From Gammaproteobacteria bacterium (lineage in GTDB: Bacteria > Pseudomonadota > Gammaproteobacteria > Granulosicoccales > Granulosicoccaceae): a DNA stretch of 64,000 bases. Location: positions 46,242-110,241 of the forward strand of contig PDPU01000042.1 of the NCBI GenBank assembly GCA_002746645.1, written 5' to 3'. Position 1 is the first letter of the stretch. Every line of letters begins with the position of its first letter. Below the pieces are notes generated by a model. That model made no database searches, was not told the DNA's origin, and saw only the letters and a program-made list of their open reading frames with translations. Made by a program: the position numbers and the translations under genes. Shown piece after piece: positions 30,577-39,508 of the stretch.

Positions 30577-32622
30577 ATGATCCCGGAACTCGGACAACTC
30601 TCGCTGATCCTTGCGCTGTCGGTCGCGATCCTGCTCGGCACGCTGCCGCTCATCGGCAGCTTCAGTGGTCACCGTGCCTGGATGGCGCTCGCGCCGACGG
30701 CGGCCGCGACGCAGTTCGTGCTCATCCTGATCGCCTATCTGTGCCTGACCGCAAGCTTCGTGCAGCACGACTTCAGCGTGCTCTATGTTGCCAACAACAG
30801 CAATCGGAGTCTGCCGCTCGTGTACCGCATCTCGGGCGTCTGGGGTGGGCATGAAGGCTCGATCCTGCTCTGGTGTCTCACGCATGCGGCCTGGACCGCG
30901 GCAGTGGCCTGGTTCAGCCGGCGTCTGCCGCTCGTCATGCTCGCACGGGTGCTTGCGGTGCTCGGGCTCGTCAGCGTCGGTTTCCTCCTGTTCGTGCTGC
31001 TGACCTCCAACCCCTTCGAGCGCCTGCTGCCGATGCCGCTCGATGGTGCTTCGCTGAATCCTCTGCTTCAGGATTCCGGCATGGCCATTCACCCGCCGAT
31101 GCTCTACATGGGTTACGTCGGTTTCTCGGTGGCCTTCGCCTTTGCCATCGCCGCGCTCATCGGCGGGCAACTCGATGCGGCAACGATTCGCTGGATGCGG
31201 CCCTGGACCAACGTCGCGTGGATGTTCCTGACCGTCGGCATCGCGCTCGGCAGCTGGTGGGCCTACAACGAACTCGGCTGGGGTGGCTGGTGGTTCTGGG
31301 ATCCCGTCGAGAACGCCTCCTTCATGCCCTGGCTTGTCGGCACGGCGCTGATTCATTCGCTGGCGGCCTCGGAGAAACGCGGTGTCTTCAAGGCCTGGAC
31401 CGTACTGCTTGCCGTGCTCGCCTTCTCGCTGAGCCTCCTCGGCACCTTCCTCGTGCGCTCGGGCGTACTGACCTCGGTGCATTCCTTCGCGTCCGACCCC
31501 ATGCGCGGGCTCTACATCCTGCTGTTCCTCGGACTCGTCATCGGACTCTCGCTGCTGCTCTTCGCCTTCCGCGGCCAGCGACTCAACGGTGGCGTCGGCT
31601 TCCACTGGCTGTCGCGCGAGTCGGGCATCCTCCTGAACAACGTGATGATGTCGGTGGCCTGTGCCGCCGTTCTCTTCGGCACACTCTATCCGCTTTTCGT
31701 CGATGCGCTCGGCATGGGCAAGATCTCGGTCGGCGAGCCTTACTTCAACGCGGTGTTCGTGCCGCTGATGCTGCCGGTGCTGCTGACCATCGGTGTGGGT
31801 GCGCTGCTCAACTGGAAGCGTGACCGCTTCACGGACAAGCGTGTCGTGCTGCTCGTGCTTGCCGCGCTTGCGGTCGTGGCGGGGCTTGGCGTCATGCTGC
31901 TCGGGCTGCCGCATTTCAGCCTCGGGGCCTGGTTGTCGGTGTCACTCGCGCTCTGGATCGTGGCGACGACGCTCTACGGGCTGTATCGCCGCTTTCGTCA
32001 TCGTCGTGAAGCGCTGTCGGCCATCACCCACACACCGGCTGCCTTCTGGGGCATGAATCTCGCGCATCTCGGCGTGGCGGTCTTCGCCATCGGCGTTTCG
32101 CTCGTCACCATCTACAGCGAGGAGTCCATGGTGCGCATGGCGCCGGGGGACGAGCACACCATGAGCGGCTACCGGTTCCAGCTCGACAAGCTCGAGGAAG
32201 TGCGCGGGCCGAACTATTCGGCGGTACGCGCGCATTTTGAAAGCTTCAGGGAAGGCTCGACCACACCGATTCCCATCGTGGCGGAAAAGCGCTTCTACGA
32301 CGCACGCCGTGATGTCATGACCGAAGCGGGCATCGATGACCGTCTGTCACGCGATCTCTTCATTGCCCTCGGCGAACCGCTCTCGGGCGGAGCGGCGTGG
32401 TCGGTGCGGGTGCAGATCAAGCCCTTCGTGCGCTGGATCTGGCTCGGCTGCCTGATGATGGCCGTGGGCGCCATGCTCGCTGCGCTCGACAGGCGCTACC
32501 GGCGTCTCGCGCGGCGCGAACGTGCCGGGGCCCGCCAGAACACCGGCCAGAGCGCTGCCACCGCCATCCCGGTCGCTCATGAGGTGGCCACCGGTCAGGC
32601 CCCTGCAACCGCAAACAGTTGA
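30577..32622 (+). CDS. ccmF: Cytochrome c heme lyase subunit CcmF
   Basis: Large polytopic protein (681 aa) that ligates heme to apocytochromes. It has the WWD domain (GWGGWWFWDPVENASFMPWL), SGVWGGHEGSILLW, and the family's LGTFLVRSGVLTSVHSFA. The C-terminal periplasmic loop and last membrane segment are present. It follows ccmE after 24 bp. Confidence 0.97.
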   Translation: MIPELGQLSLILALSVAILLGTLPLIGSFSGHRAWMALAPTAAATQFVLILIAYLCLTASFVQHDFSVLYVANNSNRSLPLVYRISGVWGGHEGSILLWCLTHAAWTAAVAWFSRRLPLVMLARVLAVLGLVSVGFLLFVLLTSNPFERLLPMPLDGASLNPLLQDSGMAIHPPMLYMGYVGFSVAFAFAIAALIGGQLDAATIRWMRPWTNVAWMFLTVGIALGSWWAYNELGWGGWWFWDPVENASFMPWLVGTALIHSLAASEKRGVFKAWTVLLAVLAFSLSLLGTFLVRSGVLTSVHSFASDPMRGLYILLFLGLVIGLSLLLFAFRGQRLNGGVGFHWLSRESGILLNNVMMSVACAAVLFGTLYPLFVDALGMGKISVGEPYFNAVFVPLMLPVLLTIGVGALLNWKRDRFTDKRVVLLVLAALAVVAGLGVMLLGLPHFSLGAWLSVSLALWIVATTLYGLYRRFRHRREALSAITHTPAAFWGMNLAHLGVAVFAIGVSLVTIYSEESMVRMAPGDEHTMSGYRFQLDKLEEVRGPNYSAVRAHFESFREGSTTPIPIVAEKRFYDARRDVMTEAGIDDRLSRDLFIALGEPLSGGAAWSVRVQIKPFVRWIWLGCLMMAVGAMLAALDRRYRRLARRERAGARQNTGQSAATAIPVAHEVATGQAPATANS

Positions 32623-32631
32623 ATCAGAATC

Positions 32632-33177
32632 ATGTGGATGCGACTTCTGCCTCTGGCACTTTTCGCCGCGCTGGCCGCGTTTCTCTGGCGCGGGCTGTCC
32701 CTTGACCCCGCGGAGTTGCCGTCACCGCTGATCGACAAGCCGGCGCCGGCCTTCACGCTCGCGACGCTCGGCTCGGCGGAAACGCCCGAACTTGCCAGCA
32801 GCGACATGCTCGGGAAGGTGTGGGTGCTCAACGTCTGGGCGAGCTGGTGCCCGTCCTGCGTGGCCGAGCACGCGGTGCTTCTGGATCTGGCCGCGAAGCG
32901 AGACGAGGTGGTACTGGTGGGCTTCAACTACAAGGACACGCGCGAGGCGGCCACGGCTTGGCTGGCACGTCACGGCAACCCCTTCGATGTCATCGTCGAA
33001 GACCCCGATGGTGCCGTCGGCATCGACTGGGGTGTCTATGGCGCACCCGAAACCTTCCTGATCGACGCACAAGGCAAGGTGCGCTACAAGTATGTGGGCG
33101 AGATCACGGCCAGCGAACTCGAGAACGAGGTGCTGCCGAAGCTGGACAAGCTGCTTGCCGAAGGGAGCGGCACATGA
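32632..33177 (+). CDS. ccmG: Thiol:disulfide interchange protein CcmG/DsbE
   Basis: Membrane-anchored periplasmic thioredoxin of 181 aa that reduces apocytochrome cysteines. One N-terminal anchor is followed by NVWASWCPSCVAEH, with the CxxC active site, and GVYGAPETFLIDAQG, which holds the cis-Pro region of the DsbE family. The stop overlaps the ccmH start. Confidence 0.95.
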   Translation: MWMRLLPLALFAALAAFLWRGLSLDPAELPSPLIDKPAPAFTLATLGSAETPELASSDMLGKVWVLNVWASWCPSCVAEHAVLLDLAAKRDEVVLVGFNYKDTREAATAWLARHGNPFDVIVEDPDGAVGIDWGVYGAPETFLIDAQGKVRYKYVGEITASELENEVLPKLDKLLAEGSGT

Positions 33178-33809
33178 TGAGCGTGGTATCGGCGGCCGAC
33201 GGCCGCAGACGCGTTAACCGAGCGCCGCTGACTTCGATCCTGTCTCGCCTGCGCGCGAACCGTGCCTGCCGGACGACGATCCTGTCGATGCTGGTATTGC
33301 TGCTGGCGAGCATCGGTACCCTGGCGGTGTTCGGCAGCAGCAAGGTGCTGGCTGCGGAACCCGTCATCAGCTTCGAGACCGAGGCGCAGCGCGAATTCTA
33401 CGAGTCGCTCCTCCACGAGTACCGCTGCCTGAAGTGCCAGAACCAGAATCTTGCCGATTCCAACGCCTCGCTGGCAAACGATCTTCGCGTGGAAATCCGT
33501 GAACAGGTGCTGGCCGGCAACGACAAGGCAGCCATCGACGACTATCTCGTGTCGCGCTACGGTGAGTTCGTGCTCTATCGGCCCCGCTTCAACGGGCGAA
33601 CCATGCTGCTCTGGATCGGTCCTTTCGCGCTGTTGCTCATTGTCGCCACGGTGCTGTCGCTGCTTTACGTCAGGCAGCGGCGGCGCAGGTCAGGCGTTGC
33701 TGCTTCTGCGGCAGCCGCGTCATCGCATCCATCCGTCAGCTCCGATGAAGACGACGCGGCCGTCGCCCGCGCGCGCGCACTGCTCGACAGAGCCGACGGC
33801 GACCGGTAA
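33174..33809 (+). CDS. ccmH: Cytochrome c maturation protein CcmH
   Basis: Membrane-anchored thiol protein (211 aa) that presents reduced apocytochrome to CcmF. After a long N-terminal signal/anchor (about residues 35-58) comes the CcmH domain with EYRCLKCQNQNLADSNASLA (redox CxxC), then one C-terminal membrane segment and a short Ala/Ser-rich tail. It corresponds to the N-terminal half of E. coli CcmH; no CcmI (TPR) gene follows. The N-terminus is longer than usual and ATG 33174 may be used together with 33177. Confidence 0.93.
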   Translation: MMSVVSAADGRRRVNRAPLTSILSRLRANRACRTTILSMLVLLLASIGTLAVFGSSKVLAAEPVISFETEAQREFYESLLHEYRCLKCQNQNLADSNASLANDLRVEIREQVLAGNDKAAIDDYLVSRYGEFVLYRPRFNGRTMLLWIGPFALLLIVATVLSLLYVRQRRRRSGVAASAAAASSHPSVSSDEDDAAVARARALLDRADGDR

Positions 33810-34061
33810 ACTCGCCGTTTCCACCACCGCGAGGCTGTTTGCTAGGGCAGGACGGTATCGTTCCAAAGCCTGAACGCAGGGTGGGCAGGGTGGTATACGA
33901 TTTCCTGAGACAGTTCTCATAATTCCCATCCTGTCGGAAATATCACGCATTTTTCGGTGGCCGTCGATTCTTTGACGTGCTACTGTGGGCGTCGGCTCGA
34001 ACGGCGGGAATTGCCTTGTTCGAGACCACCGTCTGTAACCGCATACATCGCAGCATCGTTC
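33810..34061. other. Gap between ccmH and XRE regulator gene
   Basis: This 252-bp gap ends the ccm operon and precedes the XRE regulator gene. I see no ORF with coding character and no strong terminator hairpin. An AT-richer patch around 33930-33975 is the most likely promoter region for the downstream gene. Confidence 0.35.
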
Positions 34062-34361
34062 ATGGATTCGAGTCGGCGAGCGCCCGAGAGCAGCTCGATC
34101 AACACCACGCTGGACACCTTGCCCCTGGAGAACTTTCTGGCCATCATCGGCCAGCGTATCCGGCAACGGCGCAACGCGTGCAGCCTGTCGCGCAAACGCC
34201 TTGCCGAAATCTCCGGCGTATCCGAGCGTTATCTCGCGCAGCTGGAGGCCGGTCAGGGCAACATCTCCATCGTGTTGCTCAGGAAAGTCACGAGTTCGCT
34301 GGAGTATCCGCTTCAGGAACTCATGTCGGGCGAATTGCCGCGAGGCTGGCATACCTCCTGA
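34062..34361 (+). CDS. XRE-family HTH transcriptional regulator, single-domain
   Basis: A 99-aa DNA-binding protein with one HTH_3 domain: LAIIGQRIRQRRNACSLSR, then SGVSERYLAQLEAGQGN as recognition region. The HTH closely resembles the N-terminal domain of BoxR/BzdR-type regulators of benzoyl-CoA metabolism, in which a shikimate-kinase-like effector domain follows. Here the frame ends 14 residues after the HTH, and no P-loop domain appears downstream in any frame. It is either a truncated BoxR-like protein or a naturally short regulator. ATG 34062 is preferred; the longer frame from 33957 reads implausibly. Confidence 0.75.
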   Translation: MDSSRRAPESSSINTTLDTLPLENFLAIIGQRIRQRRNACSLSRKRLAEISGVSERYLAQLEAGQGNISIVLLRKVTSSLEYPLQELMSGELPRGWHTS

Positions 34362-34709
34362 GAGGAAGGCCTGAGGTGACCTGAGAGAGGCCTGGGAAAA
34401 GTTGCCTTTGCGGTGGCTGTCGTTGTGGCGGCCGCAGAGGCTTTTCATCCTGCCCGAAAAATGGATTCTGTGCGGACACAGCAAGCCCGAATCCGGCCCG
34501 AAATCCGACCCTGGCCCGTCCCGGCCTTGCCTTCGCATCACCAGATACCGGCATCAGACGCATCGGGTGCGGTCAGGCTGCTTCAGGCCGGCCCGAACGG
34601 TTCGGGTACGAGCACACCAGACTCGATCAAGAGAACCAGACCTGATCAAGGAGACCAGACCTGAGCAAAGCTCAGGCCTGGGTCAGAGGTCATGTTGTTC
34701 GTTCAGCGT
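34362..34709. other. Non-coding gap with direct repeats and a small hairpin
   Basis: No gene is supported in these 348 bp between convergent genes. It contains a roughly 20-bp direct repeat (gaccagacctgatcaag-like, 34633-34670) and a perfect hairpin CCTGAGC-aaa-GCTCAGG at 34660-34676, close to the 3' end of the minus-strand coiled-coil gene. No T-tract follows, so a terminator role is only possible. Confidence 0.45.
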
Positions 34710-35465
34710 TCAGGCCGTTGCGGCGACACGCTCTTCCTGCCTGGCGTCAGCACCTTCAGTCAGGGTTTCGATGCTGCTGAGCAACTTGGCATCGGCAACG
34801 GGAGCTGCTTCACTGTCGTCGAGCTTGTCGGCGACACCATCAGCCCACTCGCGCAGTTCGCGGTAGCTGGCAAGGAGGGATGCTGCCTGCGCCTTGAGTT
34901 CGGCGAGTGATTCGAGTTCTCCCTTCTGCTCCTTGTTTTCCTTCTTGAGCTTGCGGTTGGCATCCTCGGCATGCTTGCGCGCAGTGGCTTCATCAAGCTT
35001 CTGCTTCTTGATGTTCTTGAGCTTGCGGATGATGTTCTCGGGTGTATCGGCCAGCGCGATGTTGATGGCCTTGAGTTCCTTCTGTTTCTCTTCGACCTGC
35101 CGCTTCGCTTTCTGCAACGCATTGGCGTTGTCCTTGCGGCCCTGATTGAGTGCATGTTCGGCAGCTTCGCGCCCCTTGATGGCATCGTCACGCTGCGCTT
35201 CGGCATCGGCACGAGCCTTCTCCGTTTTCCTGACTTCGGCCTGCATGGCGTCGATCTCGCTCGCTGCCTTCTGGCGCGTGGCTTCCATGTCGGCGTCGGC
35301 ACTGTCGACGCGCTTGATGATGGCGCCAAGGGCGGAGCGCAGTTCATCGGCCGTGAAATCGTCCTTGATTTTCAGCATGCCGGCAGCCTCGTTCATCAGC
35401 ATCTGCTTGCTGATGGCAAGGTCTTTCCAGATATTCAGTTGTTGATCGCTGTCGGGTTGACTCAC
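34710..35465 (-). CDS. Coiled-coil protein of unknown function
   Basis: I do not recognise this 251-aa protein. Residues about 55-205 are highly charged heptad-type coiled coil rich in Lys, Glu and Ala (AEVRKTEKARADAEAQRDD, KQVEEKQKEL-like runs). A small N-terminal helical region (WKDLAISKQMLMNEAAGM) and a C-terminal region (LREWADGVADKLDD) cap it. It has no signal peptide or membrane segment, so it is probably cytoplasmic and oligomeric. The start codon is GTG 35465. It stands alone between the XRE gene and the divergent HlyD cluster, with 267 bp of shared upstream DNA. Confidence 0.7.
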   Translation of the reverse strand: MSQPDSDQQLNIWKDLAISKQMLMNEAAGMLKIKDDFTADELRSALGAIIKRVDSADADMEATRQKAASEIDAMQAEVRKTEKARADAEAQRDDAIKGREAAEHALNQGRKDNANALQKAKRQVEEKQKELKAINIALADTPENIIRKLKNIKKQKLDEATARKHAEDANRKLKKENKEQKGELESLAELKAQAASLLASYRELREWADGVADKLDDSEAAPVADAKLLSSIETLTEGADARQEERVAATA

Positions 35466-35732
35466 TTAGGTATCTCTTGATGAAAGGTTTTCAGGCGGGG
35501 AGCAATAGCGATTTAACGGCAGAGCCTTGCCGGATCCCACATGGGCAGAACGGATTGTGTGAACGGTTTGGTGTTGTTCGGTTGCGTGATTGCAGTCCGG
35601 TGCGCCCGAAGACGGCGAAGAACCACGAATGCCCAGCTGATTCAGGTGGACGTGGCGCTGATGACAGTGGCAAGCCGAACACCCACTGCAGCGCTTTTCT
35701 ATCCCCTCTAGTATAAACGTTCTGGAGGAAAA

Positions 35733-37388
35733 TTGACATTTTCCCGCACATCATCGTCGCGTTCTACGTCGAACATGGGCTGTGTTGATCCGGGATGCCA
35801 GCGGCAGGCCACTGGCCTGCAAGTTGCACGTCGGAGACATGGAAGTCGAAGTGTCGCACAGCCGGGCAGAGGCATGAGGGATCTGTCTCACGTTTCGGCG
35901 TCTCCCCGCGGGGCGACGCCTGCCGCCGTTGTCCGTCGCCGAGGTTCGTCGTCGTCTCGAACGACCGGCGCGGCTGGAAAACCGCAGTCAGCGCAGGGCA
36001 GGGAAGCAAGCTGGGTGCCGGCACTCGCAGCGGCGCTTCTCGAGGCGAAGGCAGGACCGGCCGAGGGGGCCGAACTTGCATTGTGTCTTGTGGACCGTCT
36101 CGCCCTGAACCTTTCGCTTGCTCGCGCCTCGCTGGCCGTGCGCCGAGGGCGCGGTGCCCGACTCGTGGCCATTTCGGGGCAGACGCGAGTCGACGTCAGA
36201 CGGCAGCTGCCGCGCACCATGATCACGGTACTGGACAAGGTGCACGCGGCCGGTCTCGTACAGGCTTCGTCCTTGCAGGCGTCGGGGCTCGGCTTCGGCG
36301 AACTGCTGGTGCACGGTGGCAGCGATCGTGCGATGGTGCTCGGGTTTCAGGGCAGATATCCGGGCAGCGTCGAACTGCTGCTCGAATGGCGTGATGCCGG
36401 CGCGGTGTCGACGGCCGCCTTTCAGCAACGACTTGCCGAAGCGCTGAGTGCGTCGCTGCGGCCAGCGGTGTCGCTGGTGGATGAACAGCTCTGGCGCGAA
36501 CAGCCCCTTGTATCGAAACTCCGCGAATACTGGCAGCGTGGATTGGCGTTGCGAACCGCTGGAATGCCGTTGGCACCGACTCGCCGGCAGCTGGTCGCTG
36601 CGCTTGTTGCGCTCGTCTGCCTGCTCGGGTTTCTGCCCGTGCCGCTGAAGGTGCCGGCGCGCGCCGTGGTCGAGGCCGTCGATCGGCAGGTCGTGGCCGC
36701 GCCTCAGGATGGGGTCATCGCCAGCGCACACGTACGCGCGGGTGATCGTGTCGTCAAGGGGCAGGTGCTGGCCGCGCTCGATCGACGTGAACTCGAACTC
36801 GGCCTGCAGCGCTGGCAGGGTGAGGCTGATCGGAATCGCCAGCATCAGGCCGAAGCACTGGCGGCGCGTGATCGCATTCGCCTGGCCACGCTGCGTGCCG
36901 AGGCCACGCGCATCGAGGCTGAACTCGGGCTTGCAAAATCACGACTCGATCGCGCCGAGTTGCGCGCGCCCTTCGACGGCACAGTACTGAGTGGCGATCT
37001 GAGCCAGTCGTTGGGTGCGGCCGTCCGCCTCGGCGACACGCTGTTCACACTGGCGGCAAGCCACGATCATCGTCTGGTGCTCGAAGTGGACGAACACGAT
37101 GTCGGCCTCGTCGAATCCGGCCAGAGCGCCGAGGTGCGTCTCGTGTCGATGCCCGGGGAGAAGCGTCTTGCGCGGCTCGAACGCATGGAGCCCGTCGCGG
37201 TCGAGACGCGCGGTGCCAGCGTGTTCCGGCTGCCCGCAAGACTCGTTACACAGAGCGATGCCCTGCATGTCGGCATGGAAGGCGTCGCGCGCATACGCGT
37301 CGGCACGGCCTCGGTCTGGGCCGCCTGGACGCGGCCGCTCAGGCAGCAACTGCGTCTGTGGTGCTGGAAACTCGGGCTGTGGACATAG
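35733..37388 (+). CDS. HlyD-family membrane-fusion protein with N-terminal sensor-like domain
   Basis: A 551-aa protein whose C-terminal half is a membrane-fusion/periplasmic adaptor. A membrane segment (VAALVALVCLLGFLPVPL, about residues 288-306) is followed by a lipoyl-type half (VVAAPQDGVIASAHVRAGD), a coiled-coil hairpin, the second lipoyl half (LRAPFDGTVLSGD) and a beta-barrel domain. The cytoplasmic N-terminal 280 residues include a GAF-like helical/beta region (ALCLVDRLALNLSLARASLA). I chose TTG 35733 because a GGAGG lies 5 nt upstream (35724-35728); ATG 35874 is the alternative. It heads a six-gene same-strand run and overlaps the M50 gene. No ABC ATPase or RND pump is encoded nearby. 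Confidence 0.82.
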   Translation: MTFSRTSSSRSTSNMGCVDPGCQRQATGLQVARRRHGSRSVAQPGRGMRDLSHVSASPRGATPAAVVRRRGSSSSRTTGAAGKPQSAQGREASWVPALAAALLEAKAGPAEGAELALCLVDRLALNLSLARASLAVRRGRGARLVAISGQTRVDVRRQLPRTMITVLDKVHAAGLVQASSLQASGLGFGELLVHGGSDRAMVLGFQGRYPGSVELLLEWRDAGAVSTAAFQQRLAEALSASLRPAVSLVDEQLWREQPLVSKLREYWQRGLALRTAGMPLAPTRRQLVAALVALVCLLGFLPVPLKVPARAVVEAVDRQVVAAPQDGVIASAHVRAGDRVVKGQVLAALDRRELELGLQRWQGEADRNRQHQAEALAARDRIRLATLRAEATRIEAELGLAKSRLDRAELRAPFDGTVLSGDLSQSLGAAVRLGDTLFTLAASHDHRLVLEVDEHDVGLVESGQSAEVRLVSMPGEKRLARLERMEPVAVETRGASVFRLPARLVTQSDALHVGMEGVARIRVGTASVWAAWTRPLRQQLRLWCWKLGLWT

Positions 37389-39508
37389 TGCGGCTGCCGC
37401 TGGCAAGTCGGCCGGTGCTGGCCGACGCGGTACGCCTGCATCGTCGCGAGATTCGTGGCGAACACTGGTTGTTCATGCAGAACACGATCAGCGGCGAGAA
37501 CGTGCGCGTGTCGGCGGACTACGGCGCGCTGCTCGAGCGCTTCGACGGCAGCCGGAGCCTCGGGCAGGCGCTCGACGAGTGGCGTGCCGAATCGGCCTCG
37601 TGGCGTGAGGTCACGGACGCCGAAATCCAGGAGCTTCTCGTCACGCTTGCCGGGGCCTGCATGCTGCGCTTCGGTGACGAGGCCGAAACGACACGTCTTC
37701 TCGAGCGCGCGCGACAGGGGCGCGATTTCCGGACACGCTCGCGCTGGAATCCGCTGGGCATGCGCATCCCGCTGTTCGACCCGGACCGCGAGCTCGAACG
37801 GTGCCTGCGGCGAGTTCGTCCGCTGTTTTCGCGCGCGGGTTTCGTGGCGATACTCGTGCTGCTGGCAGCCGGGGCGCTCGTGTTCATTGCGATGTTCCCG
37901 GCGGTGATGCGGGAACTGGGCGCCCTGGTGGAGAACCCGGGTGGCTGGTGGTTGTATCCGTTGATCTTTCCCTTCATGAAGCTCGTGCACGAGCTGGCGC
38001 ACGCGCTGGCGCTCAAGCGCTGGGGTGGCAGCGTGCACGAGATCGGCATCGGCTTCCTCGTGCTGATGCCCGTGCCCTACGTGGATGCGAGCGACATGTG
38101 GCTGCTGCCGGAGCGATGGCAACGTGTCACCGTGGCTGCCGCCGGCATGGTGGCCGAACTGGTGGTCGGTGCGGTCGGTGTGCTCATCTGGGCGCTGCTT
38201 CCCGGCAGCTTCGTCGCCACGATCGGCTTTTCCACGGCGGTACTCGCGCTCACCGCAACGCTGCTGTTCAACGCCAATCCGCTGCTGAAGTTCGACGGCT
38301 ACCAGATACTTCAGGAAGTGCTTGCGATGCCGAATCTCGCCACACGCTCGATGCGGCTTCTCAGGTACTTCTGCCGCAGATACCTCTTTGGTGTGGCAAC
38401 GGCAGAGCCCCCCATCGTCGCACCCGGAGAATACCCCTGGTTGCTGATCTGGGGCGTCGCGGCAACGCTGTATCGGGTGCTGCTCGTCTTCATCATAACC
38501 GTATATCTCTACGGCATTCTGCCGCTGGTCGGTCTGCTGCTGGCCGGCATCGCCCTCTGGCAGTTGCTGTGTCGTCCGCTGTTCGCCCTTGTCGGGTATC
38601 TTGCACGCAGCCCTGAACTCCGGGCGACGCGCCGACGCGCCGCGGGGTTCGTGATCGCCGTCGTGCTGGCGGCGCTGTCATTTGCATTGCTGCTACCTCT
38701 GCCGATGACGAGCCGCATCGAAGGGGTTGTCGATGTACCGCGGCAGGCGCGCATCGTGGCGGCCGAGGATGCGCGCATCGCCCGTCTTGAAGTCGCTGAG
38801 GGGCAGTGGGTTGCACGCGGCGACACCTTGCTCACGCTGAGTTCCGACGCCCTCGAGCTCGAGCTGGCCGCCGCACGGAGCCGTGTGACAGGCCTTGAGG
38901 TCGAGATCGGTCACGCACGCATTCACGATCGTGCGTCACTGGAGCGACTCCGTGCGGAAGCGGAGCGAGCAATCGCCGAGCGCGATGCACTGCTGCAGAG
39001 AAAGGAAGCGCTGCAGGTCCGCGCCGCCGTGAGTGGTCGTGTGGCCCCGGCGGGTGAACACCTCGTGCAGGGCGCCTATGTACGGCGGGGCGACGCGCTT
39101 CTCTATCTCGTGGCGGACGAATCGATGGTGGTTCGGGCCGTGGTACCGGAGCGGCGCATGGGACGCTTCGACAGGGAGCCGGAAAAGGTAACAGTGCGTC
39201 TGGCCGAGAAATTCGACACGGTTCACATGGCGACGCTGGTGCGTGAGACACCTGCCGCAAATCGACACCTTCCCAGTGAATCACTGGCGTCGAACGGCAG
39301 TTACGGCATAGCCGTTGCTGAACGCGAGGGCGGGGTGATGGAAACACTCGAACCCGTGTTCCATCTCGAGTTTGCCCTGCCGCCCGCAGCGACGACACGC
39401 GGTATCGGTGGCAAGGCCTACCTCGAGATCACGCATGCGCCGGCAACGCTGGCGGCGCGCTGGTGGACATCACTGCGGCAGCTCCTTATCGATACGAAAG
39501 ACACATGA
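37358..39508 (+). CDS. M50 (site-2-protease) metallopeptidase fused to HlyD-type domains
   Basis: Polytopic membrane protein of about 716 aa. After a 150-residue cytoplasmic domain come membrane segments carrying the zinc site HELAH (His about 211-215) and the distal ligand motif NPLLKFDGYQ (about residue 313), the classic intramembrane M50 arrangement. After several further membrane helices, the last 250 residues form a membrane-fusion-like periplasmic part: IVAAEDARIARLEVAEGQWV, a coiled-coil hairpin, and RAAVSGRVAPAGEHLVQGAY. The start is unsure: GTG 37358, 37379 or 37388 (TAGTG overlap with the previous stop). Both neighbours are HlyD proteins, so a shared complex is likely. All zinc ligands are present, so catalysis is expected. 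Confidence 0.85.
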   Translation: MVLETRAVDIVRLPLASRPVLADAVRLHRREIRGEHWLFMQNTISGENVRVSADYGALLERFDGSRSLGQALDEWRAESASWREVTDAEIQELLVTLAGACMLRFGDEAETTRLLERARQGRDFRTRSRWNPLGMRIPLFDPDRELERCLRRVRPLFSRAGFVAILVLLAAGALVFIAMFPAVMRELGALVENPGGWWLYPLIFPFMKLVHELAHALALKRWGGSVHEIGIGFLVLMPVPYVDASDMWLLPERWQRVTVAAAGMVAELVVGAVGVLIWALLPGSFVATIGFSTAVLALTATLLFNANPLLKFDGYQILQEVLAMPNLATRSMRLLRYFCRRYLFGVATAEPPIVAPGEYPWLLIWGVAATLYRVLLVFIITVYLYGILPLVGLLLAGIALWQLLCRPLFALVGYLARSPELRATRRRAAGFVIAVVLAALSFALLLPLPMTSRIEGVVDVPRQARIVAAEDARIARLEVAEGQWVARGDTLLTLSSDALELELAAARSRVTGLEVEIGHARIHDRASLERLRAEAERAIAERDALLQRKEALQVRAAVSGRVAPAGEHLVQGAYVRRGDALLYLVADESMVVRAVVPERRMGRFDREPEKVTVRLAEKFDTVHMATLVRETPAANRHLPSESLASNGSYGIAVAEREGGVMETLEPVFHLEFALPPAATTRGIGGKAYLEITHAPATLAARWWTSLRQLLIDTKDT

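Noticed and set aside
29932..31914. 660-aa minus-strand ORF across ccmD-ccmF
   Set aside because: It is antisense to well-supported ccm genes and consists of low-complexity His/Gln/Arg/Glu-rich sequence.
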